From Ctenosaura bakeri (taxonomy: Eukaryota; Chordata; Lepidosauria; Squamata; Iguanidae), in assembly GCA_948474755.1 (NCBI GenBank), contig CAOLHI010001142.1, positions 186,001-250,000 on the forward strand: a stretch of 64,000 bases of DNA, given 5' to 3'. Made by a program: the position numbers and the translations under genes. The notes under the pieces are model-generated. The model searched no databases. It was not told where the DNA came from and saw nothing but the letters and a program-made list of their open reading frames with translations. Each line of letters opens with the position of its first letter. Position 1 is the first letter of the stretch. This document shows positions 10,951-20,749 of the stretch, in pieces.

Positions 10951-12060
10951 AAAGGAAAATCATTGAAAACACAAAGCAGAATGGTAGAATTTGCTCCCGC
11001 AAGATGTAATGATGGCCATCAACTTGGATGTACTTTTTAAAAAGTTCAGTTTAATAGAGGAAAAGCCTAGAATGCTGCATGCAACATATGTGTTAATTAC
11101 ACATATTTAGCCCAAATGTAAGTGGCTGACAATAAAATTTGTAAAACAAATTTCCATTGCTTAATTAACAAATATTTGCTGTCAGCAACAGAAATATTGA
11201 TTTGTCCTCTGCTACAAAATTAGAACCCCCTATTCACATGACTTCTCACATTTGATTTAATGCATTGCATCAGGTTTTGTTGTGAATATCCCTACTGACA
11301 TGCAAAAGTCTGACAACAATGTAGGTAGCTTCATAAACTGAAACTAGACAAAGACTGCTGGGAATATCAATAGCTATGAATTACAAAGAGAGCTGAGGCC
11401 AAGTCTGCAGTCTCTGGTTGTACGAGTCCCTAATAATTAATCTGTAAGAAAATGAAAGCAATCAACAGGCATTAAAGAGTCCTGGTAAACAGGAGCAGGC
11501 TGTTGTACTCATTTCTCATTTTATTACCTTTTAATGCCTTTCTCATCAACTATAGAAGACAGTGTAACCAATACACTTTAAAAACAAACATGGTAACAAA
11601 TAGCTATACTTTCAAACAGATGGGGATGCGCTATTCTTTTACTGCTATCTTCTTTACTAACAATCTGCAAATTTTGCCAGATCCAGATAGGACTGTGATA
11701 ATATCAATTCAGTTTTCTAAGCATGGATTGAAATATTTATTTCTTTACATAACAAATATCCTACACCTTCCAAACATACTTATGTTCTTAGGGCATTTAA
11801 TAATGGCAAGGTATAAAAGTACAATTAATAAGGATAGTCAAAAAATAAGTGAAGAAATACAGCAAGTTCAATACCAACTGTGTCATAAAACATGCAGTAA
11901 AATCTGGCTTTAGTAAAGGTTTTAGTAAATAGCTTTGCATTTACCTGATTTGTAAATAAAGCTCACATTGCCATCAATCAGGCCCCCAAGAGGATGGCAT
12001 TCCACAAATGGAGTACAACAGCCATCTTCTCATACAGGGTTGGCCTTAATGGTGGGACTC
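10951..12060. other. Unassigned AT-rich DNA
   Basis: No supported gene. The frame at 11503-11913 has no domain signature and is AT-rich throughout. Confidence 0.35.
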
Positions 12061-12233
12061 AGGTTGCCAGAGTGAAAACTGAAGTGGGCTCCTGTATCTT
12101 TAATAGTAGTGTAGCAGAAGGGGTTTCAGAAATTGTTGCTTCTCATGCATTCAGGTAACCAGCAATACTTGATGAGATTCTCTCACCTACATAACCCTTA
12201 AAAGTACAGGAGCTCTGTTCACTCTGGCAATCC
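12061..12233. mobile_element. Family F MITE
   Basis: Inverted ends: AGGTTGCCAGAGTGAA at the left and TTCACTCTGGCAATCCT at the right, with GCTCCTGTA(TC)TTT also inverted as AAAGTACAGGAGC. About 173 bp, no coding capacity. Superfamily not assigned. Confidence 0.55.
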
Positions 12234-12363
12234 TGAGTTAAAATGCTAACATTAGCAATGTTAAAAGCTTCAGAAAACAGTTTTTTTTAAAACCGAGCAA
12301 CTAGATCAGGAGTTAGCAATGGGAAGCTTAAGGGCCACATATTTCTGTGAATCTATAATTTGG

Positions 12364-12955
12364 ATTTTAGGTTCTATTCTGCTTTGGTCACACTTCACCT
12401 GAAATACTGTGCCCAGTTCTGGGCTCCATAGTTCAAGAAGGAGATCGACAAACTGGAATCTCTCCAGAGAAGATCAACCAAGATGGTCAAAGGTCTTAAC
12501 GCAAAACTCTGTGAGGAATAAGTTATGTTGCTGGGTATGTTTAGCTTGGAGACGAGAAGGCTGAAGCCATATAGCCCATATTTAAATTCCTGGAGCAACA
12601 TCATGTTGAAAATAGAGTGAGTTTGTTTTCTGCTGCTCCAAAGACCAGAATACAAACCAATGGAATTAGAAGAAAAGGGATTCCACTTTTTAATGTATAA
12701 GTGGAATTCTTTTTCTTTTAATTCCATTGGTTTGTATTCTAGTCTTTGGACTAGAATGTAACTTCTTGAATGTAAAAGCTCTTCACTAGTGGAACAGATT
12801 GCTTTGCAGGGTGGAAGGCTCTATTTTGGAAGTCCTTAAACTGAGATTGGATGGTCAACTTTCAGGAGTTTTAGCTGTGTATTCCTGCATGGCAACAGAT
12901 TGCACCAGGTAGCCTTTCTGGTCCCTTTCCAACTCCATGATTCTATTAAAAGAGT
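12364..12955 (+). mobile_element. CR1 LINE 3'-end fragment
   Basis: Contains the CR1 C-terminal block (GGTCACACTTCACCTGAAATACTG; CCCAGTTCTGGGCTCC; CTGGGTATGTTTAGC) and ends with TCCAACTCCATGATTCTATT, the CR1 3' tail. Compared with the copy at 15435-16076 it carries an extra inverted duplication (12638-12749). Confidence 0.65.
12638..12749. repeat. 51-bp inverted repeat within a CR1 copy
   Basis: Left arm 12638-12688 and right arm 12699-12749 are reverse complements with few mismatches, separated by a 10-nt loop. The left arm follows normal CR1 order (CCAAAGACCAGAAT...); the right arm is its inverse and interrupts the CR1 sequence. This is best read as a local templated inversion after insertion. 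Confidence 0.7.
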
Positions 12956-13008
12956 GTTTGGCTCTCTAATAAATGATGTGTACCCCAGCTCTCATGGGTA
13001 CCTTATTA

Positions 13009-13168
13009 CTGAGTCCTGGTGGTGCAGTGGTTAAATGCCAGTACTGCAGCCACAAGGTTGTGAGTTTGATCCTGCTGGGCTCCAGGTTGACTCAGCCTTC
13101 CATCCTTCTGCAGGTCAGTAAAATGGGTACCCAGCTTGCTGGAGGCAATTAGCTAACACATTTTGTAA
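13009..13168 (+). mobile_element. SINE-1, left part, split by CR1
   Basis: Starts GAGTCCTGGTGGTGCAGTGG (tRNA box A region), has GAGTTTGATCC (box B, about 13063-13073), then the squamate SINE body GTTGACTCAGCCTTCCATCC and CAGTAAAATGGGTACCCAG. The body ends at AGCTAACACATTTTGTAAA; the remainder of the same SINE resumes at 16077 after the CR1. Confidence 0.7.
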
Positions 13169-13170
13169 AA

Positions 13171-13973
13171 ATAGGCCAAACAAGAAAGGAGGAGTAGCCT
13201 TGTATGTCAAGGATGTTTTCACCTGTGAAGAGATTCGTGACTTAAACCCAGAAAGCCAGGTCGAGAGCATCTGGGTAAGAAATAAGGCAGCGAGAAACAA
13301 TAGGGATATTCTGGTGGGGGTTTACTACAGACCTCCAACCCAGGCTGAGGACTTTGATGACGCCTTCCTCAACCAAATGACTGCACATTCAAAAAGGAGA
13401 GATACAGTAATAATAGGAGATTTCAATTACCCAGATATATGTTGGCAGTCAAACTCTGCCAAGACAGCAAGGTCCAGCAAGTTTATTACTTGTCTTGCAG
13501 ACAATTTCTTGGTCCAGAAGGTGGAAGAGGCCACAAGGGGATCAAATATTCTAGATCTGATCCTGACCAACAGGGATTACCATGTTAATGACGTAGTAGT
13601 GGTTGGATCTTTAGAGGGGAGTGACCATGCCCTATTGGAATTTGGCATTCAGTGGGAAGGAGAAGATGGGTATAGCCAGACACTCATCTTAGATTTTAAA
13701 AAAGCAGACTTCTGTAAACTTAGGGAGCTGCTGGCTGGAATTCCGTGGTCAAGAATAGTGAAAGGGAAAGGAGTTCAGGAGGCATGGGAGTTCCTTAAAA
13801 AGGAGATACCGAAGGCACAGTCTAAAACGGTGCCAATAAGGAGGAAAAATGGAAGGCATCTGAAGAAACCAGAATGGTTGACTAAAGAACTCTCAGCTGA
13901 GCTGAGTGTTAAGAGAAACATGTATAGGAAATGGAAGAAGGGGAAACCACCAAAGAAGAATTTAAGCAAGTAG
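13171..13973 (+). pseudogene. CR1 ORF2 endonuclease domain (truncated)
   Basis: About 267 residues in one frame. The visible APE-type endonuclease motifs, in order, are VGVYYRPPTQ (about 13307), IIGDFNYPD (about 13411) and SDHALLEF (about 13620). In intact elements this domain nicks target DNA to prime reverse transcription. The N-terminal catalytic half is absent because the copy is 5'-truncated, so the enzyme could not work. The frame ends at a stop at 13971-13973, after a shift near 13950; the following part continues in another frame. Confidence 0.8.
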
Positions 13974-15076
13974 CTAGGAGATGTAGGGAGGAGACCAGAA
14001 AGGCTAAAGCACAGAATGAACTTAGGCTGGCCAGAGACATTAAAAACAATAAAAAGGGCTTTTTTAAATATGTCCGCAGCAAAAGGAAAAAGAAGGAGAC
14101 GATAGGGTCGCTGCGCAGAGAGGATGGCGAATTACTAACAGAGGGAAGAGAAAAGGCAGAACTACTTAACACCTTCTTTGCCTCAGTTTTTTTCCCAGAA
14201 GGATACAAGCACTGGCGGTTGGGGAGCAGGTAAGGAAGCAGGGGAAATGAGGCACATAATAGGTAGAGAGGTGGTACAGGAATACCTGGCCACAATGGAT
14301 GAATTCAAGTCTCCAGGGCAGATTAATTGCATCCTAGGATATTAAAAGAACTGGCAGAGGTCATTTCAGAACCGCTTGCTATAATCTTTGAGAAATCTTG
14401 GAGGACAGGAGAAGTTCCAGCAGATTGGAAGAGGGCAAATGTTGTCCCCATCTTCAAGAAGGGTGAAAAAGAGGACCCAAATAATTATCACCCAGTCAGC
14501 CTGACATCAGTACCCAGAAAGATGCTGGAGCAGATCATTAAGCAGTCAGTTTCTAATCACTTAGAAAGCAATGCAGTAATCACAAGAAGTCAACATGGAT
14601 TTCTCAAAAATAAGTCATGCCAGACTAATCTTATCTCTTTTTATGATAGAGTTACTAGCTTGATAGACGAGGGGAATGCTGTGGATGTAGCATATCTCGA
14701 TTTCAGTAAGGCCTTTGACAAAGTTCCCCATGACATTCTTGCAAAGAAGTTAGTAAAATGCAGTCTGGACAGGGCTACTGTTAGTTGGATTTGTAATTGG
14801 TTGACCGACCGAACCCAAAGGGTGATCACGAATGGCTGCTTTTCATCCTGGAGACAAATGACTAGTGGGGTGCCACAGGGTTCTGTCCTGGGCCCAGTGC
14901 TGTTCAATATTTTTATCAACGACTTGGATGAAGGAATAGAGGGCATGCTCATCCAGTTTGCAGATGACACCAAATTGGGAGGGGTTGCTAATACGCAAGA
15001 GGACAGGATCAAAATTCAAAATAACCTGGATAGATTGGAGAGCTGGGCCAAGGCTAATAAAAATGAAATTCAACAG
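13931..15076 (+). pseudogene. CR1 ORF2 linker and reverse transcriptase domain
   Basis: A second frame reads through the linker (13931-14233), then, after a stop and a damaged stretch, the reverse transcriptase (14327-15076). RT motifs in order: [48 protein letters not shown] (motif A with catalytic Asp), [21 protein letters not shown], and FADDTKLGG (motif C, about 14957). The catalytic residues are kept, but frameshifts near 13950 and 15055 and an inserted SINE at 15077 break the protein. In some reptiles CR1 supplies the machinery for SINE mobilisation; this copy could not. Confidence 0.85.
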
Positions 15077-15311
15077 AGGGAGCCCTGGTGGCGCAGTGGT
15101 TAAATGCTAGTACTGCAAGCCACAAGGTTGTGAGTTCGATCCTGCCGGGCTCCAAGGTTGACTCAGCCTTCCATCCTTTCGCAGGTCGGTAAAATGAGTA
15201 CCCAGCTTGTTGGGGGCACGTATAGAAATGTTTCGAAATACATGCTATTTGTAAGTTGTTCGCCACCTCAATCCATATGGAGAGGCGGGATACAAATAAA
15301 AAAAAGAAAAA
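15077..15311 (+). mobile_element. SINE-1 (tRNA-derived) inside the CR1
   Basis: tRNA-like head with GGTGGCGCAGTGGTTAAATG (box A, 15088-15107) and GAGTTCGATCC (box B, 15132-15142), then GTTGACTCAGCCTTCC and GGTCGGTAAAATGAGTACC, then a LINE-like tail (GGAGAGGCGGGATACAAAT) and an A-rich end. The CR1 sequence (ATTCAACAG / GTGTAAGG) continues on both sides. Pol III promoter boxes look intact, so transcription is possible in principle. No clear target duplication. Confidence 0.8.
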
Positions 15312-15953
15312 AAGTGTAAGGTTCTACACTTAGGTAGAAAAAATGGAATACAGAAATAGAGGATGGGGGACACATGACTGAATAGCAGTACATGTGAAAG
15401 GGATCTAGGAGTCTTAATAGACCACAAGCTGAACATGAGTCAGCAGTGTGATGTGGCAGCCAAGAAAGCCAATGCAATTCTCAGCTGCATCAATAGGAGT
15501 ATGGTGTCTAAATCGAGGGAGGTACTGGTACCACTGTACTCTGCTTTGGTTAGACCCCATCTTGAATACTGTGTCCAGTTCTGGGCACCCCAATTCAAGA
15601 AGGACATGGTCAAGCTGGAGCAAGTCCAGAGGAGAGCGACCAAAATGGTGAGAGGCCTGGAAGACATGCCCTATGAGGATAGACTTAGAGAGCTGGGTAT
15701 GTTTAGTTTGCAGAAGAGAACGTTAAGAGGGGACATGATAGCCATGTTTAAATATTTGAAGGGATGCCATGTAGAGGAAGAAGAGGGCTTGTTTTCTGCT
15801 GCTCCAGAGACTAGGACAAGGAGCATTGGATTCAAGCTGCAGGAAAGGAGATTCCACCTGAACCTCAGGAAGAACTTCCTGACAGTCAGGGCTGCAGCAG
15901 TGGAATATGCTGCCTCGGAGTTTAGTGGAGTCTCCTTCTTTGGAAGTTTTTAA
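15312..15953 (+). pseudogene. CR1 ORF2 C-terminal part
   Basis: After the SINE the CR1 frame resumes (KVLHLGRKN, then [17 protein letters not shown], and the block [31 protein letters not shown]). The longest open stretch is 15435-15953, 172 residues. This region follows the RT in CR1 and is often the only part left in truncated copies; compare 12364, 19879, 56339 and 62911. A stop near 15384 and the upstream damage separate it from the RT. Confidence 0.8.
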
Positions 15954-16076
15954 GCAGAGGCTGGATGGCCATCTGTCAGGAGTGCTTTGAGGGTGTTCCT
16001 GCATGGCAGGGGGTTGGACTGGATGGCCCGTGTGGTCTCTTCCAACTCTACATTTCTATGATTCTATAGTTCTATG

Positions 16077-16145
16077 ACATTGTAAACCACTTAGAGAGCG
16101 CTTAGCTGGTAAGCGGTATAGAAATACAAATGCTATTGCTTTTGC
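16077..16145 (+). mobile_element. SINE-1, right part
   Basis: ACATTGTAAACCACTTAGAGAG...AAGCGGTATAGAAATAC and CTATTGCTTTTGCC complete the SINE begun at 13009. The tail differs from that of the SINE at 15077-15311. Confidence 0.7.
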
Positions 16146-16659
16146 CTCTTCCATGAAAGTGCCATCCATAGAAGACATACTGAACTCTTGACAATAAGAA
16201 GAGCTCTGTGATTTCAGACTTCTTCTCCTGACCCTTCAACCACAGTCTTGCAAAATTCAGTAAAAATCTGTGAAAAATTCAAGTAAAGAATAAGTTTGGG
16301 AATAGAAGGTTTTGCATCCTGTCATCCCTTCTTGGTGGCCTAAAAATATACAGCACAACTCTACATAAGTTTACTGAGAAGTACTTCCAAAATCCACATT
16401 TATTTGGGTGTAGGAATCAAGTGACATAATTTAGGGTGTACTGTCACTAGCTTTAAGGAAAGCACGCAGGGGTCCAATCCAGACTGAGACTACTGCACAT
16501 GTTGAATTAAACTTTCCTTTTCGCAAGTGTCCTTGTTCCAAAATTTGCAGTACATCTCTCACATAGGTTATTTTTTTTTTTTTTGGAGGGAAGGGTATAA
16601 AAAAAAGAAAGAAATTTTTTTATTGGCATGTCAGGTCCAAACTGAGTGAGGCCCCTAGT
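16146..16659. other. Unassigned, with MITE fragment and poly-T
   Basis: 16350-16430 carries a stretch like AGTTTACTGAGAAGTACTTCC, seen in a dispersed reptile MITE. T-rich runs occur at 16570-16582 and A/T runs follow. No gene seen. Confidence 0.3.
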
Positions 16660-17041
16660 AATTCTCAATCTTTGGTCCTCCAGATGTGTTAGGTTTCAAG
16701 TGTATCACTGCTGCACAATAATAGCAGTTTGATATTACTGCAATTGCCACAGCTCCATCCTACTGTTGTCTCAGATTTACAGTTTGGTAAGAGACTTACA
16801 GTTCTTTAGTGCACTCTGTTGAACTATGGTAACAGAACTCTCTGCTAGAGGAGTCTAAATATAACATGAAACTATGCCTCTCAAGATTCCTCAGGATAGA
16901 ACTATCTCACTAGTGTGTTATAGTTGCATGATGCTCATATACCCTTTACCTTCTAGAATCCCCAGCCAACAGGGCCAATGATCAGGGATTCTGGGAGTGG
17001 AAGCACAAAACATTGGGAGGACCAAAGGTTGAGAACAACTG
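16660..17041. mobile_element. Family H hAT-like MITE with inserted DNA
   Basis: Inverted ends: CTCAATCTTTGGTCCTCC (16668-16685 region) and GGAGGACCAAAGGTTGAG (about 17017-17034). Left and right halves are separated by about 260 bp not related to the ends, probably a later insertion or a diverged core. Confidence 0.5.
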
Positions 17042-17252
17042 TTATCATGCTGTACAACTCCACTCCAGAATATAATTGGCAATGAACATTATTTAGTTCG
17101 CATAAAATATAAATCATACATTTGTGGCTGAAAAGCCTTGCTAGCAAAGAGGACTGGAAGCTCACATACAAAAGTAGGTCAGAGGGGACCTTGATGCATG
17201 GCCAGGTCATAAGTCAAGGGACCAACTGGGAAGCTCTGGTGCTAAAGAGTTT

Positions 17253-17451
17253 GGCCATTTCCCCACTACACTGTTCAGTGCATTATTCCACTTTCAACAT
17301 CCTGTGGAATACTGGAGTTTACAGTTTAGAAGGGGCATTTAGAATCTTCATCCAGAGTCCTCTTTGGCTTTAGACAACTACAAACCCCAGAATTCCACAG
17401 GATGTTGAAAGTGGAATAATAGCACTATAACAGTATAGTGCGGAAATGGCC
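17253..17451. mobile_element. Family A palindromic MITE
   Basis: Ends GGCCATTTCC...GGAAATGGCC. Arms CACTTTCAACATCCTGTGG and its inverse CACAGGATGTTGAAAGTGG. Flanked by TTT on both sides, a possible 3-bp target duplication. Directly adjoins an LTR relic on the right. No coding capacity. Confidence 0.7.
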
Positions 17452-17453
17452 TT

Positions 17454-18318
17454 TGTGATAATCCCCTCAATGACTCAGCCTTCAAACACAATAGCACATT
17501 AAATAGTCTCAATAACGCAACTGATGGTCATCAACCTGTTCCCTCTTCCCACTAAAACTCTCTTTTGTCTCTTCACTTGCCAAGACATTAAGGAGCTATC
17601 ATGATTCCTATCAACGCTTTGTCACCTAAAGCTAAGACCATTAGCCTGTTCTCAACCCCCTTGTTTGCTCTGCAAGAGAGCCATTAACACCTTCCCCTTC
17701 AAGGAAGAAAAAGAGCATTTAAACTCTGGCTCTAAGGTAGGCAGTCTTCCACTGGACATAGGCCATCACTCTGCTGCTCAGATTCCCATTCTTGTGCTAG
17801 CATTGGATCCCTAGTCTGAGCCACATCACTGTGGCCATTTCCGCACTAGACTGTTATAGCACTATCATTCCACTTTCAACATCCTATGGAATCCTGGGGT
17901 TTGCAGTTCAAGGAGGGGCTGGCTGGCCCCTCCCTGAACTGCAAACCCCAGATTCCATAGGAAGTTGAAAGTGGAATGATAGCACTATAACAGTCTAGTG
18001 TGGAAATGGTCTTTCTCTCTTCTGCACAGGATAAGTAAATATCACCCACTTCATCCCAACTCCTCACTATCCAATTTTCCTTCCTTTCCTCTCGTTAGCC
18101 TTGTATGGTTGTGAGACTGCTTTAATCTTGTGTGTTTTATTTTCCCCAATAAAACATTCTTTTACTCTCAAACTGGTGTCCCTGCATTAGTACTAGAATA
18201 CAAGTGGAAAGATCCTGTAAGGTTACCCCCCAAAAGGCCTCTTTTTTTGAGATGTGATTCCCCATCATTTCACTGGCATCATGGATGGACCTCTGAGTAA
18301 CCCACCTTTTGGGTAACA
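17454..18318 (+). mobile_element. LTR relic (LTR-1 family) with nested MITE
   Basis: Starts TGTGATAATCCC and ends TTTTGGGTAACA, like the LTR at 1265-1960. AATAAAA lies near 18150. Without the MITE at 17833-18010 it is about 687 bp. GAAAGATCCTGTAAGGTTACCCC near 18206 matches GGAAAGATCTCGCTAAG near 1834 in position. Boundaries of the left end rest on similarity to that copy only. Confidence 0.5.
17833..18010. mobile_element. Family A palindromic MITE inside an LTR
   Basis: GGCCATTTCCGCACTAGACT at the left, AGTCTAGTGTGGAAATGG at the right, with long inverted arms meeting in GGAGGGGCTGGCTGGCCCCTCC, so nearly the whole 178 bp folds back. Confidence 0.75.
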
Positions 18319-18736
18319 CCACTGTTACAAAGTAAAAAGGCAAAGAGGGTCAGCTTCATGGTACACTTTTTATGTAGCATATAGTTTGAATATGAGATCC
18401 ACTGTAGCTTGCATTATTTCTCTAACTTTGGAGTAAACAATGGACAGGGCTGAGCTGTTAATTATTTTGCCAATGATAGTGTGATTTTTGCATTCACTGA
18501 TTCTCACTAGTTTACTCAGGTCTTCTATTATTCAGCTACCAGCTATAGTAGTACTTAACATGTATTTACCATATTTATATTTTAAGGCATTTACAACATA
18601 AGGTTTCATATTGGTAAAGTAAAAGTGGATTATGTTAGCATAATTGTAGGCAGAATTTTAAACAGAACAGATCGGGGAAGATGATTAAAGCTTTCCAAAA
18701 CATCTCCTTCATAATGAATATATGCACGCCACTTAC
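18319..18736. other. Unassigned; would be intronic if the adjacent exon is real
   Basis: No repeat or frame recognised. On the minus strand this lies downstream of the candidate splice donor at 18731-18736. Confidence 0.3.
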
Positions 18737-18884
18737 ATTTGTTCAGCTGACTTTTTTTCTTCTTGTCTGTAGAAGCGTTTTCAAACATGAATGAAAATAA
18801 AGGCACAACATAAAGCAGAGTATATATTAGAATCCCAAGTAGTTCGTGCATAAAAATTCCATCTAAAGCAGTAGCTGCTGTCAT
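18737..18884 (-). CDS. Candidate first coding exon, small membrane protein
   Basis: On the minus strand ATG (18884-18882) is preceded by AAAACA, an acceptable initiation context, and by a TATA box 62-67 bp upstream. The frame starts MTAATALDGIFMHELLGILI and continues with a hydrophobic run (about residues 12-34, one possible membrane segment) and a lysine-rich stretch KKKK near residue 41. GTAAGT (complement of 18731-18736) would be a consensus splice donor after codon 49; past it the frame runs on to 84 codons. I do not recognise the protein and see no second exon in the window. This could be chance. It is the only place where promoter, start and donor line up without overlapping a repeat. 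Confidence 0.25.
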
Positions 18885-18945
18885 TGTTTTAGTCTCTTAT
18901 TCCTAGCTCAGAATCACTGTCCTGCTGCATGAGATCTCCTGGCCC

Positions 18946-18951
18946 TTTATA
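18946..18951 (-). promoter_or_regulatory. Candidate TATA box
   Basis: CATATAAAGGGCC on the minus strand. It sits about 62 bp before the ATG at 18884, leaving a predicted 5' leader of roughly 30 nt. Supports the candidate exon, but TATA-like strings are common in AT-rich DNA. Confidence 0.25.
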
Positions 18952-19610
18952 TGAATTTTCTCCTCAGTTAAACATGTAACTAGGAAGTAATCCTCCTAGC
19001 AACCTGTATATAAACATATTGCATGGAAGAAAAGAATTATTACTAGGCAAGCAGACTTCGTTAAGCCAGGAAGAAATCTGTGAACAAAATTCAGAAAGCA
19101 AATTGAATGAATAAAATTGCTAAACAAATTTCTCCTCTAAAATGGGCCTTTGCTGAACTCACAAAACCAGGGACAGGCAATGGGAAATGTTATTCACATT
19201 GTACTTCAGCCTTTCTTAACCTTTTTACCCTGGAGGAAAACTTGAAATAATTTCCAAGTTTCAGAGAACCCCCTGCATAAAAACTATTATACAGTTCCCC
19301 CTCTACATTTGCACCTTTGTAAATTTGATTATTTGTGAGGCACGTGCTTTCCTTCCCACAATTCTCCTCCTCCTGTTCCCTTGCATCCTCACCCCAGGCT
19401 TGTGAGGCTTGTGTTTAAAATGGACTTTTTTGGGGGATGATCAAAGCCCCCCCCACTGTTGGAAGCATGCTCTCTCTGCCACATGACTGCACATTCTGCT
19501 GTGTAATGGCTGATCACTGGTCAGGTGCTCTCTTTGTTCCTACCTCTCCCCTCTGGGAGAAAACTCCTTTCTCAAGATGGTGACTAAAAGTAGCTAGGCC
19601 ACCAGAACTT

Positions 19611-19852
19611 TTTTATTATTATTATTATGTATTTGTATCCCGCCTCTCCATATGGATCGAGGCGGCGAACAACTTACAAATAGCATGTATTTCGATACAT
19701 TTCTATACATGCCCCCAACAAGCTGGGTACTCATTTTACCGACCTGCGGAAGGATGGAAGGCTGAGTCAACCTTGGAGTCCGGCAGGATCGAACTCACAA
19801 CCTTGTGACTTGCAGTACTAGCATTTAACCACTGCGCCACCAGGGCTCCCTC
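19611..19852 (-). mobile_element. SINE-1 (tRNA-derived), minus strand
   Basis: Read on the minus strand: GGAGCCCTGGTGGCGCAGTG (box A), GAGTTCGATCC (box B), GTTGACTCAGCCTTCC, and tail GGAGAGGCGGGATACAAAT followed by an (AAT)n end (seen as TTATTATTATT at 19611-19627). Same subfamily as 15077-15311. Confidence 0.8.
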
Positions 19853-19878
19853 TCAGTGTTCTACTCTTCTCCATCTGA

Positions 19879-20425
19879 GTGGAATCACAGAATCATAGAG
19901 TTGGAAGAGACCCCAGGGGCCATCCCGTCCTGCTATGCACCCCTGCTATGCAGGATCACCCATCAAAGCATTCCCAACAGATGGCCATCCAGCCTATGCT
20001 TAAAATCCTCCAAAGAAGGAGACTCTACCACACTCTGAGGCAGCATATTCCACTGCCAGACAACTCTGACTGTCAGGAAGTTCTTCCTGAGGTTCAAGTG
20101 GAATCTCCTTTCCTGCAGCTTGAATCCATTGCTCCTTGTCCTGGTCTCTGGAGCGGTAGAGAACAAGCCTGCTCCCTCCTCAACATGACATCCCTTCAAA
20201 TATTTAAACATGGCTATCATGTCCCCTCTTAACCTTCTCTTCGGCAGACTAAACATAGCCAGCTCCCCTAAGCCTTTCTTCATAGGGCATGGCTTCCAGG
20301 CCCTTCACCATTTTGGTCACCCTCCTCTGGACACGTTCCAGCTTGTCGACATCTTTCTTGAATTGAGGTGCCCAGAACTGGACCCAGTATTCCAAATGAG
20401 GCCTAACCAATGGAAGGCACTGGTA
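19879..20425 (-). mobile_element. CR1 LINE 3'-end, minus strand
   Basis: The minus strand encodes the CR1 C-terminal block ([31 protein letters not shown]) over 19963-20283, and the left edge is the CR1 tail (ATCACAGAATCATAGAGTTGG). The frame extends 106 codons but is 5'-truncated; no RT. Confidence 0.75.
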
Positions 20426-20749
20426 AGTCCTTTACCTTGTCATTTTTTTCTTCTCCCCAGAAGTGCCATGGCTAGAGGCAAGGGAATGGGAGGGGGAGCT
20501 CTGGAAGGGAATGGGGGATTGAAGGTTCTGGGCCCCAAACCCTCATGAATGTGGAGGGCCCACTGTATCTGCATTTAAAATAATTTTTTTTTCAGTCACT
20601 ATTTATTGGGGAACCCTGACTGAGAAACCCTACAGCAGCTTATCATCATCCTGACATACACTCAGTGCAAACACTTATATGTCTATATGCAATGGTTAGT
20701 CTAAAGCAAAAGAGACTCACTGAATTTGTATAACATGTATGTCAAATTG

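Larger units (their letters stand above)
13169..16076 (+). mobile_element. CR1 LINE, 5'-truncated
   Basis: About 2.67 kb of CR1 without its nested SINE. It begins within the endonuclease domain and ends with ATTTCTATGATTCTATAGTTCTATG, the octamer-like 3' tail typical of CR1. It lies inside a SINE-1: SINE sequence ends with ACATTTTGTAAA on the left (13158-13169) and resumes ACATTGTAAA on the right (16077-16086), which also looks like a slightly diverged target duplication. ORF1 and the promoter are missing and the ORF2 frame is broken, so it is dead. Confidence 0.85.
19292..20565. mobile_element. Family B (pogo/Tigger-like) MITE carrying a SINE and a CR1
   Basis: Left end CAGTTCCCCCTCTACATTTG, right end ATGTGGAGGGCCCACTG, with TA on both sides (19290-19291 and 20566-20567). 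The inner parts match the copy at 44357-44866 in reverse orientation (for example CTTTCTCAAGATGGTGAC against TCATCTTGAGAAAG). After removing the SINE (19611-19852) and CR1 (19879-20425) the pieces join in the order of that copy. Confidence 0.65.
19207..20632. mobile_element. Probable outer hAT MITE, heavily interrupted
   Basis: Left end CAGCCTTTCTTAACC with TTTTTACCCTGG and GGTTTCAGAGAACCCCCTG-like sequence; right end GGGGAACCCTGACTGAGAAACCCTA. These resemble the two ends of a hAT-type MITE. A family B element with its own insertions lies between. The inverted ends match only about two thirds, and no target duplication is seen, so the joining of the two ends is tentative. Confidence 0.35.

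Noticed and set aside
11503..11913. 136-codon AT-rich frame
   Set aside because: No motif; codon composition follows the base composition of the surroundings.
15077..15142. Stand-alone tRNA gene
   Set aside because: Box A and B are present but the segment does not fold as a mature tRNA and is followed by SINE body and tail.
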